From Epiperipatus broadwayi (lineage: Eukaryota; Onychophora; Udeonychophora; Euonychophora; Peripatidae), in assembly GCA_028023455.1 (NCBI GenBank), contig JAQFVV010000186.1:1516700-1580699 (forward strand): 64,000 nt of DNA, written 5' to 3'. Shown here piece after piece: positions 13,190 through 24,373 of the stretch; position 1 is the first letter of the stretch; every line of letters starts with the position of its first letter. The notes beneath the pieces were generated by a model. It worked only from the letters and a program-made list of their open reading frames with translations. It was not told the DNA's origin and did not search any database. The translations under genes were made by a program, and so were the position numbers.

Positions 13190-13864
13190 GAATGAAAGTC
13201 TTTCCAGTTTAAGCCAGTTTTTCTGGTCTATAATCTCTTGTCTCCACTTCACAACATGCAATTTTCATATTTCATTCATCCATGTCGCATGTGGCCCTTT
13301 TCTACATCATGTACAATCTCTTAGAATCCAATTTAAAACTTCATCCATTATCTACTTTTCTAGTAATATGTTTAGCCCAGTTTCATTTCAATCTCTTAAT
13401 ATTTTCAATGATGTTTATGATAGGTATTTATTTTCTCATCCATGTATTTCATTTTTAATCTGTTTTTGTTACTGCCAACATATCAAACTTTATTAAATAG
13501 TCTATAGTCTTTGTATTATTATTATCTTAAGTATCAAAATCTCAGATACCAGAAAAAGAATAGTTAAATCTCACATATTGAAAACTTTCATTTTTAAACA
13601 ATTCCAACTAAAAGCATTTCATCCAAATTTAATTTCATACATTATGTTTCCATTTTTGTTAATAATTTGACCAAGATATTTGTAGATATTAACTTCCAAT
13701 TAATGCTTGTCAATTTTAATTGTATTTTTTTCAGAAAATTCATTGAACATTATTTTAATCTTTTTAAGGATTTGTCATCCTATTTTCTTACTTTTAACTG
13801 AAAACTCTTGTAACATTTCCTGAAGCTCTGAAGTATTATTTGCAAAAATAACCATGTCATCTGT
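13190..13864 (-). pseudogene. RTE-like LINE, RT catalytic region to C-terminus
   Basis: Minus-strand translation gives 'DFTDDMVIFANNTSELQEML' (catalytic YADD region, here FTDD) at about 13800-13870, then 'YKYLGQIIN', and near the end 'RKGPHATWMNEI'. These are in the order typical of RTE-clade reverse transcriptases. In-frame stops and frameshifts are frequent. A hammerhead-bearing element has inserted at 13878, separating this part from its upstream RT half at 14304-15190. The same C-terminal motif is found in the fragment at 54970-55400. Confidence 0.75.
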
Positions 13865-13982
13865 AAAATCTAAGTTAAACAGGCAAAACTCTCCACACAG
13901 TAGTGCCACTCAGTGCCAACCAGAGTAATCAATGGATGCCAGAAGGCTTGTGCATAAAATCTTTATCTAATGCCTATTCATC

Positions 13983-14038
13983 CAATATCCCCAGACTAGT
14001 TTCTGCTTGTGGCCTTTATCAGTGAGGGGCTTTGGATC
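13983..14038 (-). ncRNA. Hammerhead ribozyme-like motif (family A)
   Basis: On the minus strand: outer stem I AUCCAA/UUGGAU, inner stem I CCUCA/UGGGG, core CUGAUAA (one base off CUGAUGA), a small stem II, GAAA (14000-14003 complement), a 2-bp stem III with a 2-nt loop, then UC before the expected cleavage site at 13994/13993. Stem II has lost one arm base. Activity is doubtful because G8 is A. Confidence 0.65.
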
Positions 14039-14099
14039 TGAGAGCACTGCACCTAGATCTTAGGATCTAATGCAACCCTCCAGCAGTCTACTTTTATTT

Positions 14100-14150
14100 C
14101 TGATGAAGTCCACAAGCCAGAAACTAGTCTGGGGATATTGGATGAGTAGG
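14100..14150 (+). ncRNA. Hammerhead ribozyme 3' part lacking the 5' stem I strand
   Basis: CTGATGA (14100-14106), a stem II region, GAAA (14120-14123), AC-TA-GU stem III, and C14129 before the cleavage position. The sequence 5' of the core is foreign, so stem I cannot form in cis. The truncation is at the inverted-dimer junction. Confidence 0.65.
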
Positions 14151-14303
14151 AACTAGATAGGGATTTTATGCACAAGCCTTCTGGCATTCATTGATTACTC
14201 TGGTTGGAACTGAGTGGCACTATTGTATGGAGAGTGTTTTCCTGTTTTAATAACAGTAATGTGCTAGCATAAGAAATACTGATCATGTGATGTTTAGTGA
14301 TTT

Positions 14304-15190
14304 AAAATCTAAATTACTTAAATAAGTTCCAATTACTTTTATTCTCATAGCTTCCTATTTTAATCTACAAAATATATCTTTAAAAATTGCTATCAAAATT
14401 TTGGAGGTATAGAATTATCCTGTTATGCTATTCTTTTCATTAAGTAATCTTTTCAGAGTATATTCTGGATCTATATTTTGATGATTCAAAATTTTAATCT
14501 CCATAGAAATACTTTTAGAATCAAATGCCTTTACATAATCTACAATTCCAAACCATCATGGCAACTCATATTCATTGGTCATTTCTATAACTTATTAAAT
14601 CTATTGCAGTTTTAATGTACCATTTTTTCTTAGTACTTTCATTTGGATGCTAACAATATCTATTTTTATTTTGAATTTTTCTCAAATATATAATTACATT
14701 TTTTTTTTCAAAATTTCAAGAATCTATATTCTCTCTCATTTCTGTTTCCACAATCATATTTACCCATAGAACTTTTGGGTTTTCATCATATTCCAATTCT
14801 AGAATTAAAATCACCCATACCAATACTAAAAAATTTATATAAAAATTCCCTATTTTTTATAACAATGAGAATTTTTTGAGATATAAAGCTGAATCATCTT
14901 TAAAAACTATTAAGCTTACTAACAATGTTGTTGTATAGTTTATTTATATTGAATTTTATCTCATTTATATTTAAAATATTTGTGACTTTGGCCCATTTTT
15001 TGAATAAATGGTTTTTCTATCTTCTTTAGCTTCACAAAGTCTGACAGTCTTATTTAATTTTAGGAAGTTTTTCTTTAAGTGTATATTGCTATAGTTGATT
15101 AAATAAAAAGCCATCAAACATAGTCTAGATCCATAACCAGAGAATTTTAGCATCCATTGCTTTTAATAATCAACCACTATTTTGTCTGAT
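14304..15190 (-). pseudogene. RTE-like LINE, upstream RT half
   Basis: Minus strand reads 'GIVDYVKAFDS' at about 14517-14549, the first catalytic Asp motif of an RTE-type reverse transcriptase. About 14740-14820 reads 'ELEYDENPKVLWVNM'. Many stops follow. Together with 13190-13864 it forms one element of about 1.6 kb before the insertion. The region above 14950 is less certain; a 60-codon frame (14971-15153) may be part of it. Confidence 0.65.
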
Positions 15191-16180
15191 AATTTTGTGC
15201 CTTTAAAAATAAAGACCATAATTAGTCTTGGTCTACTATGACCATAAATGTAAAAGAAAATTAGAGTTCACACCCTACCACTATTTATCCCGATTTCAAG
15301 AAAATCTACACAGTACAGTATTTCAATTAAGAACTAAAAAGCACCTGATAAAAAAAAGACCTTTGTCTTTTTTTTATCTTAAACTCAGACATCAAGCATC
15401 AGCAAATTCACTGCATTGGCTAAAGTGTATGTATGGGCAAAACATTAATGGTTAAATTTGTATCAAATAATCTCAGGGTTTTAACAGCTGTTATAAAAAC
15501 GTGTATAGAGTGGGCATTTGAATTTTGACCTGCTTACTTTTTTAAGGTCTTCCAAATAATAGCAAACTCCCTTTTGCAAGCAATCGTATTTTTTTATAAT
15601 ATACAAAAAAATGTAACCTGCATGTAAAATATATATTTTTTATATTATTAAATACAATGTTTTTCCACCATTATGCATGTAATTTCCATATATACCTGAG
15701 GCAACAAATTTTGCATTTCAATTTAACAGGACAAGGGTGGTAAAAGTGATTTAATAGTGTTCTATTAAGTTGTTCAAAACTGGAAATTACACTTAAATAA
15801 TATGTTAAGGTGAAACAAGAAAAAATATAGCTAAAGGCTTTAAACAACAGTAACAATTATATAGCTGTACTAAGTCTGTATTAATTCAAAACTCAATATT
15901 TTTACATTTTAGCAAATAAAGATAAAGAAAATGTACTAACTTAACTAATCAAAGACAGTGGTATAAAGATGTGCAAAGTATTAGAATATCACTGCATTAT
16001 AAGGAAAATGAACAATAATTATTTTAATTAGTATGCAATACTGGCCTTGAAACCCTTTACATTAAAAAATTGTTTTATATTCTATAAAAATTTCCACTAA
16101 TTAAGCTTCTTATATATATATATAAAATAATTCCAGTTCATAATGCTATACTGAAAATAAATATACAAATATTAAGCTTT
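15191..16180. other. AT-rich spacer with small hairpin
   Basis: A 'gataaaaaaaagac/gtcttttttttatc' hairpin lies at 15347-15380. The frames at 15228-15455 (plus) and 15671-15856 (minus) show no motif and are not called as genes. Confidence 0.4.
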
Positions 16181-16351
16181 AAATCACTCCACATGGTTAA
16201 GAAATCCAGTACTGCCCTCTGTGAACTAATATATAAAACACATTAGAGTTCATATTTTGACCTGGCTATTTTGAAATACGAACTCTAATGTATTTTATAT
16301 ATTAGTTCACAGAGGGCAGTACTGGATTTCTTAACCATGTGGGATGATTTA
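16181..16351. repeat. Near-perfect foldback element, about 75-bp arms
   Basis: 16181-16255 and 16278-16351 are reverse complements with very few mismatches ('ccacatggttaagaaatcc' and its complement near the ends), around a loop of about 22 nt. The high arm identity implies recent origin or copy correction. Confidence 0.85.
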
Positions 16352-16737
16352 ATGCTATATATATATAATCAAACAATGTCAATAACTAACTGGTCATACA
16401 TATGTAAATTACAATACACCAGTCATGCATTCCCACAACCCACCAATAAATATTTCAGTGGTAATAGTAGATATAGTGACATAACAGAAAGGTAGAAAAT
16501 GAATTAATCCAATTTTTATCTTGCCACTGGTTTTATAAAGACTATATATGCCAACTCTGGTCATAACAAAAATATAAAGGTATACTTGATGAGAAGTTGA
16601 ATAAACATAAACAAATTAACCAAAATCAAACATTTTAAAGTAGATTAATAATTAATCACTTTAAAATTTATTAAACTTTTAACAAAAATACAATAATTTA
16701 GATAAAAATTAAATACTGCCTAATGCTTTACTAGCAA

Positions 16738-16869
16738 TTAAAAATAAAATAGAAATTCATATAACATTACAATACTAACCAAAACAACAAAATCTTACTA
16801 AAATTCTTCCATAATAATGGTTTCATCTATTAACAAATAGATGTCAAATAAAATTCAACTGAACATGCA

Positions 16870-16900
<31 letters not shown>

Positions 16901-17609
16901 CAAAACAAAATAATCTTCCCATCATTCACTTCAACAATCAATTCCCTTTAATATCAAAGAATGTCTTCATAAAATTGATGGCTTCAGATTCAAAAAAATT
17001 TTATCATCAAAGTTTCTTTTACTTTTCATTTCAATTCACTTTTTTCATAAAAGATGACCTCTGCATTGTCAAATAATATTTTGTCTGGTATTCAGTTGAA
17101 CATACAAAGCTGAGTTTTGATATCTATTTTTAAATTTACTCTTATAAACTTTAATATTTTTTATTAAGACTTAATTTACCTTGACCAATATAAATTTTAT
17201 GACAAGTGCAAAAATATCTTATAAACTATCCCAGGAATAGATTTCCAGTCAATTGTCTGTTTCGAATTATTCATTAATGAATTTAAATTCAAGCCTTTAT
17301 TTCAGGCCACATTCATACCACCCAATAAAAACTATTCTTATAAATCACTTTACTAATTGATGCCTCATAGGGCAAAGAAATATACTCTTTATTCACACTA
17401 TCAATTAAATTGTTATTATTAACCAATTTATAGATATTTTTTATTAAATATAATATTCCTCCTAACTTAATATAGTCAGAATCAAATTGAATCCTCCAAA
17501 TATAACTATTATTTTCCAAAATTGTTGTTGCCTTTTCCTATAACAAAATTTCAATAAAGAAAGTTTCTTATGAGTAAAAGGTTGATAACTGTCTCTCCTT
17601 ATCATATAT
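16738..17609 (-). mobile_element. Penelope-like element, left arm of inverted pair
   Basis: Minus strand carries the C-terminal part of a PLE protein: a linker 'EYISLPYEASISK' (frame 17313-17519), then the GIY-YIG nuclease start 'GIVYKI' at about 17240, then 'HKIYIGQ' after a 1-base insertion. PLEs join a reverse transcriptase to this nuclease domain; here the RT is missing. The arm pairs with 17628-18500 over about 870 bp. Confidence 0.75.
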
Positions 17610-17627
17610 ATTTAGCAAAAAATTTAA

Positions 17628-18500
17628 AAAATATGATAAGGCCAGACTGTTATCAACCTTTTACTCATAATAAACTTTCTTTATTGAATTTTTTTTATAG
17701 GAAAAAGAGACAATAATTTTGGAAAATAATAGTTATATTCAGAGGATTCAGTTTGATTCTGACTATATTGAGTTAGAATATAATGATGAAGGTATTAGGA
17801 ATATTATATTTAATAAACAATATTTGTAAATTGGTTAATAATGATTTAATTGATAGTGTGAATAAAGAGTTTATTTCTTTGCCCTATGAGGCATCAATTA
17901 GTAAATTGATTTATAAGAATAGTTTTTTATTGGGTGGTATGAACATGGCCTAGAAGAAAGGCTTGAATTGAAATTCATTACTGAATAACTTAAAACAGTC
18001 AATTGATTGCAAATTTATTTCTGGAGTAGTTTATAAGATATTTTGCACTTGCCATAAAATTTATATTGATCAAAGTAAATTAAGTCTTAATAAAAATATT
18101 AAAGTTCATAAGAGTAAATTTAAAAATAGATATCAAAACTCAGCTTTGTATGTTCAACTGAATACAAGCCAAAAAATTATTTGACAATGCAGAAGTTATT
18201 TTTTATGAAAAAAGTCAATTGAAATGAAAAGTAAAAGAAATTTTGATGATAAGATTTTTTGAATCTGAAGCCATCAATTTCATGAAGACATTCTTTGATA
18301 TTAAAGTGGATTGATTGTTGAAGTGAATGATGGAGAGATTATTTTGTTTTGTATATATAAGTTGTATGTTTAGTTAAATTTCAATTGAGAAGGTCTATTT
18401 ATTAATAAATGAAATGACAGTTGTGTAAAAATATTAGTAAAATTTTGTTGTTTTGGCTAGTATTGTATTGTTATATGAAATTCTGTTTTCTTTTTAATAA
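17628..18500 (+). mobile_element. Penelope-like element, right arm of inverted pair
   Basis: Plus strand copy of the same PLE 3' half. The frame 18017-18184 reads 'GVVYKIFCTCHKIYIDQ', a GIY-YIG nuclease N-terminal block in which the second Gly (YIG) has become Asp. It continues with 'HKSKFKNRYQNSALYV'. The linker 'FISLPYEASISKLIYKNSF' lies upstream in another frame, so it is broken. The palindrome centre is at about 17618. Confidence 0.75.
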
Positions 18501-19363
18501 TTTATATATATAAACCAAAAAATACTAATAGCTAGTCAGTCATACATATATAAATTATAATATAACTAGACATGCATACTTAACTATATAGTATAAAGAT
18601 AGAAAATGGATCAATTTATTTTTTATTTCCTTGTTTGATTTTATAAAAGGCCATATATGCAAACCATGATAATTTATAGAATGAAATATATAACTAATGA
18701 GAATCTAATAAAGTCATCAGTTGTAAATTTCATTTACTATTTTTCATCATTTGAATATATAGCATTTATAAAAAATGAATGAATCCATTTTTTTATTTTT
18801 ACATCATGTATCCCTATCATTATTGATATACTTATGGGTAACCTGCAGGTATATATCATTGAGTGGTAACAAATAGAAATTGATCAGAAACTAACAACAG
18901 AGACAGAGGGATTATATGAAAGAAGACAGACATATAAAAATATTTTAAAATAATGAATTTAAAACAGCTTAATGCATGGAAGTTCTATATAATGGTATGT
19001 AAACTGTTAATTAGAATACAAGAAAATGTAACTTTGAAAATGCTAGAAAACAATAAAATCATGAAATGTATAAAAAAATTCTACAAAGATATATATATAT
19101 AAAACATCTGTTACAATTGATACATTTTTTGAAATACTAAGTGCTTTAAATAAAAATATTAAATATAAAATTAAATCTATGACGAAAAAACTCAAAAGAA
19201 TGAAGAATCATTATCGCTATTTTAAGAAAAGCAAATAAACAGATAAGAAAAATTGATGGCAAAGCTATTTAGCAATAATCTAAATACTAAATATGTGTAC
19301 CAAATAATTGAATAAAAACCCCTCAATAGTGATATATTTAAAAAAAGTAAAAATGAATATAAC
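18501..19363. other. AT-rich spacer
   Basis: No recognised coding or repeat family. Confidence 0.45.
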
Positions 19364-19459
19364 AGCAAAACTCTCCATGCAATAGTGCCACCAAGTGCTA
19401 GTCTTCATAATTAATGGATGCAGGGTTTGTGCATAAAATCCATATCTAGTGTCTACTCA

Positions 19460-19520
19460 TCCAACATTGCCAGACTAGTTTCCAGCATGTGGCTTTCATT
19501 AGTGAGGAGCTTTGGATTTG
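19460..19520 (-). ncRNA. Hammerhead ribozyme-like motif (family A)
   Basis: Minus strand: CCUCA stem I side, core CUAAUGA (G5 lost), stem II, GAAA, AC-UA-GU stem III, UC, then UGGCAA in place of UGGGGA. Two core or stem losses suggest it is inactive. Confidence 0.55.
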
Positions 19521-19861
19521 AGAGCACTATCCCTAAATCTTAGGATACAAAGTAACCTTCTAGCAGCCATATTTTACCTATTTGATTAACTATAAAACTA
19601 GTATCCCAAGACAAAAATAAAATAATGTTTTTAACTCAAGATCATTTACTTGTATGCTCCTATAGATCTGAACTCAGATCAGGAAATATACATTTTGCTG
19701 TCTTTAGTTTTTCAAAAAGCAGAGTCATCATTATCCTATGGGAAAATAGGGATGAAATCATAAAAATATAACATGATCACCATTTCATATGCTTACCCAG
19801 GCTGTTAATAACAGAAGAAAATCTTACATGCAGTAGTGCCACCAAGTGCAAGCCTTCAAAA

Positions 19862-19918
19862 TCCAAAACTCCTCACTGATGAAATCCACAAGCTTGAAAC
19901 TAGTGTAGGGATATTGGG
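19862..19918 (+). ncRNA. Hammerhead ribozyme-like motif (family A), tandem 1
   Basis: Stem I UCCUCA (19870-19875), core CUGAUGA (19876-19882), GAAA (19896-19899), stem III AC-UA-GU. The base at the cleavage position is G, which hammerheads do not tolerate, and stem I reads UAGGGA. The core is otherwise intact. Confidence 0.65.
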
Positions 19919-20321
19919 TGAGTAGGCACTTGTTAATGATTTTATACACAAACTTTCCTGAATCCATTGATTATGAAGCCTTGCTTTTGGTAGCATTACT
20001 GTATGGAAAGTTTGCTATTGTTATTAATAGCCTGTGTAAGTATATGAACTGGTAATTATGGAATATTTTGATAGTTTTATACTTATCCTGCCCACAGGAT
20101 AATGGCAGCTGGGGTTTTTGAAAAATCCAAGACATCAAAATGTATAAATGCTGATCTAAGTCCAGATCTATATTAGTATACTAGTAAATGAGCATGGTTT
20201 AAGTACATTATTGTACTTTTTTTATCTTGGGCTTCTGGCTTTATAGTTAACCAAATAGGTAAAAAGTAGTGGCTGGAGGGTTGCATTAGATCCTAAGATC
20301 TAGGTACAGGGCTCTCAACTC

Positions 20322-20378
20322 CAAGGCTTCTTACTGATGAAAGCCACAAGCTAAAAACTAGCCTGGAGATATTGGATG
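20322..20378 (+). ncRNA. Hammerhead ribozyme-like motif (family A), tandem 2
   Basis: Core CUGAUGA at 20334-20340. Stem II is AGCC/GCU-like with a CACAA loop. GAAA has become AAAA. The stem I side UGGAGA pairs only partly with UUCUUA. Confidence 0.6.
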
Positions 20379-20510
20379 AGTAATCAATAGATAAGGATTG
20401 TATGCACAAACTTTCCTATATCCATTGATTAAGAAGGCTTCCAGTTGGTGGCACTACTGTATAGAGAGTTTGCTATTGTTATTAATAACCTGTACTAGCA
20501 TATGATCTTG

Positions 20511-20959
20511 TGTTAAAAATGAATATTTTAAAAAGTTAGAAATTTATTAGTTTTTTTTATCAGTTTGTATAACATAATCAAACATAGAAAACTTTTATCT
20601 CCATTAAAAAACAACAACTTATATTTAAGTGGTATTACCATAATAAATCAGTTACATATTAAAAAAAAGTTGTAGAAAAATAAAACATGAGTTACATTTC
20701 ACATTGCATTTATAGATTCTTAAAAAACATTTGGCTCTATACATATTCTTGAATGATTAAAACTTTGAAACTCAAAAATATAAAACTAAAATATGATAAG
20801 AATCTAAAGAATATTTATCAAGCTGTGCATGTTTGGGCTGCATGAAGCAAAGTATTGGTAAAGATATAGAATCAAATTCTTTTTTCTCTCACAATGTTTA
20901 TATCATATTTATGGCAAATATTGTATGTATTAAAATTATAAACTAAAAAAATAAAAATA
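20511..20959. other. AT-rich spacer
   Basis: Nothing recognised. Confidence 0.4.
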
Positions 20960-21600
20960 GACAGAGATTATATAAGACATTCAAATGTTTCAGATAAATG
21001 TACTTGGTTTGCAAATAATGCTTCAGAACTTCAAAAAATATTACAAAAGCTATTGAATAAAAAAAGGATTTAAAAACATGTTAAAACCAAAGTTATATTC
21101 AATGGCCTTTCAAAAAAGCCAATAAACATACAAGAATTTAACAACTATAAATACCTTGGCCAGATTATAAATATGCATGTTATTGAAACAGATAAAATTA
21201 ATCATAAAACATGGATAAAATGTTTTGTTATAAATAATTCAATATTAAAAAATATGTCCAATGTTTTAATAAATGTGTTTTATCACCCTTTTCTTATAAA
21301 TATGAGATTTGGACATTAAACAGAAACATCTTTAAATCCACAGCAAAGTATGAAAACATATATATATATATATTAGTATTTAAAAAAAATGACCTAAAAA
21401 TAAAGTGATGAAAAAACAAATAAATATTACTATTACAATTGAGATATAGTTGGACTGGAATTACTAATAGTAAAGTTTCTAATAGATATATGACAAGTGT
21501 TAAATTCAATTTCACATGATTATAAGTCACCTAGAGCAAGAGCACAGGTGAAATGGATAGATAAAAAAGTTTATGATCAAAAAATCTATGTATTAGTAAT
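20960..21600 (+). pseudogene. RTE-like LINE, RT C-terminal half
   Basis: Plus strand frames give 'ANNASELQKILQKLLNKK' (just after the catalytic YADD, which is degraded), then 'TKVIFNG' and 'FNNYKYLGQIINM' at about 21140-21180. These are the same ordered blocks as in the RTE-like copy at 13190-13864. The tail near 21430-21560 resembles the 'LNWAGHI...RPRGRARVKWID' end of RTE proteins. Stops and frameshifts throughout; 5' truncated. Confidence 0.7.
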
Positions 21601-21707
21601 ATTAATTAAATAAGCTTTCTTCTATTCTAAGAATCTGAGCTTTGAATGTTGGCGTTTTAGTTTCAAGTAACAAACAACTTTTTTTTTCAGATAACTGTCA
21701 AATATTT

Positions 21708-22162
21708 ATAGTCATTCAATATCGGAAAAAAAATGGAATCTAGGTATTAAATGTTAGAAAGCAAAACAATATTTAAAATTGCTTAGATATTCACTACCTG
21801 GAAATTGACAGTCTTAATGCTTTTTGTTTTATTGCTCTGAACAAATACAACTTTGTTGTGCAATGGGATATTTAAAGCCTCTTTTATCTATCTTTCTGTA
21901 TAATAAATAAATACGTAAACAGATAAAAATATAGATAGTCATTCAATATCGGAAAAAAAAATGGAATCTAGGTATTAAATGTTAGAAAGCAAAACAATAT
22001 TTAAAATTGCTTAGATATTCACTACCTGGAAATTGGCAGTCTTAATGCTTTTTGTTTTATTGCTCTGAACAAATACAACTTTGTTGTGCAATGGGTATTT
22101 AAAGCCTCTTTTATCTATCTTTCTGTATAATAAATAAATACGTAAACAGATAAAAATATAGA
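21708..22162. repeat. Tandem duplication, two units of 227-228 bp
   Basis: The unit starting 'atagtcattcaatatcgg' at 21708 is repeated from 21935 with only a few single-base differences (an extra A, one A/G, one missing A). The very high identity implies a recent duplication, in contrast to the old repeats around it. Confidence 0.93.
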
Positions 22163-22300
22163 CATATAAACAAATAGACAGATAAATACATACATTAACA
22201 GACTGACAAAATTAAAGATAGATAAATAAGGGAAGCAGGTAGATGGGCAAATAGATAGATAGAAAGATATAAGAATAGACAAATAGATAGTGAATTTATT
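22163..22300. repeat. Degenerate (GATA)n
   Basis: Scattered 'gatagata', 'agacaaatagat' and similar; remnants of a tetranucleotide repeat beginning at the end of the tandem duplication. Confidence 0.6.
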
Positions 22301-24130
22301 ATTAAAACTCTGACATGTAGCTGAAACCTAGTTTAATGTTAATAAGGAGTCCATATATTGTATAATACTATAGCAAAATTTTCTTGAATTTAGCAAATTT
22401 TGCAAAAAAAATTCTGAATCTAGAAAATAGTGTAATTTTTATAAGTATATCAATCAAGGCCACATGAGTATGGAACAACATTGATCTCTAATTTTTTATT
22501 AAAAATATAAATTATTTTAACGATACTTTCTTTGCTAATAGAGACAGGTCAAAGTGACCTTATACTAATAAATCAGGTTTGTTTCACTAAATATATTAAA
22601 TTACGAGTGTCAATTTTTCAATCAATAAATAGTATATAATTTAGATATTAATGTGACTGATACACTAAACTTCATTAATCACGTTATAAATAAGAAATAT
22701 CAAATTTCATAAATTTTGACATATAACTTCAATTTTTTAATTTTAAAGATTAATTACATCAACCTAGTTTTAGATTTGAATCTAATTTTTTTTGTGAGGA
22801 ATAATATTTCTGCTGTTATGCATGAATGAATAGTAATGAGTGTAATGACACAGCTATTGCTAAGGAGGTAAGGTAATACACACGGATCCCTTAATCTTTA
22901 AGAATCTTTGACTAAACATTAAATTAAAGCACGGTAATAAATAAATAATCTGTAATTTATGTTAGTAGCACCAAATTGATAAAACTTATTCACAATTATC
23001 AGTTGTTTTGTTATTCTTTATATATATAAGTAATGTGTTCGGTATATATAACTTAAGCTTTTTTATATTTTTTAAAATTATAAATATAATTAAAGATATT
23101 TCTGATAGGATGTGTAACTGGAAAGTGAGTTTTAAAATGCAAAACTGGATAAATTAATTTAAATAATTTTCTTAAACGAATTGCTTGTTTATTTTTTGAT
23201 TCTAGGAATTTTATTTTGGGGGGGAAATGGACAAATTTTATCTGATCTCCAAAAGAAAGAATGTAATTTCCCAATTTAAGGGTATTTTAATGAAATAAAA
23301 TATTTTATAGATAATAAATTGAGAATAAAATAAAATCTATTTAAAAAGGGTTTAGTGATAATTGAAAACAATCCAAAGAATAAATTATATAATATGGTAT
23401 GAGACATTATGTTTTATATTTTCTACTCAGGCGACCCTACGAGGTAGATTGATAGTTTTCGTTAGCTCTTAATATTCAACAAAAGGCATGGATGCATAAG
23501 CATGTTGCACAGAGTCGAAATCTATAGATAGTAATGATTCATCTCGAGTTTATTAAGTTATTTTAAACCCATTTTTTGACGCATGTTAAGTTTATTTTAT
23601 CACTTTTAGAAAATTTATTGATGTCATAAAATACCAAAATTTGAATCTAAGTATTTTATCTGCAATATATATCGATGTTGAAACTGAGATATAAGACAAA
23701 ATATATATCTGATCAATATTATAGTGAGATGTGAATTGTAACATCAAATATTTACATGAGAATTCTTAAAGTTGCCTAGATTATATGTACTATTAATAAA
23801 CTGCAGATGAGGTTGCCTACTTGGGGGTTTTAAGGACATTAAATATAAGCTCATATTTTGTTTTTAATTATATTATGTTGTGAATATAATTTAATGCACA
23901 ATTTATTTGTATATAATGGTTTCTTTTCAAAATCAGTTAGTTAATTATTTGAGCTTATTAATTTATGCTTTCATGCATATTGGATATAGATATGAAACGC
24001 ATACATATTGTTAGTTTAAACTTAAAATTAGAATAACAATTCTTATTTACTTGCTTATACCATCTTGTGATGCTGAATGTTTATGTAAAAGTATTTTCTC
24101 ATATCCATATTATCTTTATATCTATTGCAA
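22301..24130. other. AT-rich spacer
   Basis: No recognised gene. The frame at 23053-23274 (minus) has no motif. Confidence 0.4.
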
Positions 24131-24373
24131 TGAATGACTAAATGTGTGTACAAACACACGCACACACATATATATATTGTACTGGTTTCGAATATGTGTC
24201 ATCGAAACACCAGGCTCTTAGGCAGAGAAAAATATACTCGGAGAGTATGTATGTCCAAACGATAGCTATAATATATATATATATAACTAGCGTTACATTT
24301 CCAGGACATAACTTCTTCTTGACTGTTGAGTTCAACACCACGTTCAAAGCACTTTTTTTTGTTTGTGTATAAT

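Larger units (their letters stand above)
13865..14316. mobile_element. Hammerhead repeat family A insertion with 13-bp TSD
   Basis: 'aaaatctaagtta' (13865-13877) and 'aaaatctaaatta' (14304-14316) differ at one base and bracket a 426-bp insert. The insert is an inverted dimer: a minus-strand unit from 13878 to about 14098, then a plus-strand unit from about 14099 to 14303. Outer arms 'caaaactctcca...agtgccactcag' pair with the right end. The plus half starts exactly at the ribozyme core CTGATGA. Confidence 0.8.
19364..20510. mobile_element. Array of hammerhead family A units
   Basis: A minus-strand unit (19364 to about 19860) is joined head-to-head with plus-strand sequence from about 19862. 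The plus part holds a first 3' portion (19862-20030), then a full unit (about 20010-20470), and ends in the same block. The 'ttgctattgttattaata(g/a)cctgt' sequence recurs at about 20005 and 20470. The two plus ribozyme cores are 458 bp apart, giving the unit length. No ORF. Confidence 0.8.

Noticed and set aside
24180-24215. Hairpin with 'ggtttcga...tcgaaacacc' resembling a hammerhead GAAAC strand
   Set aside because: The other strand reads UCGAUGA, not CUGAUGA, and stem I is missing.
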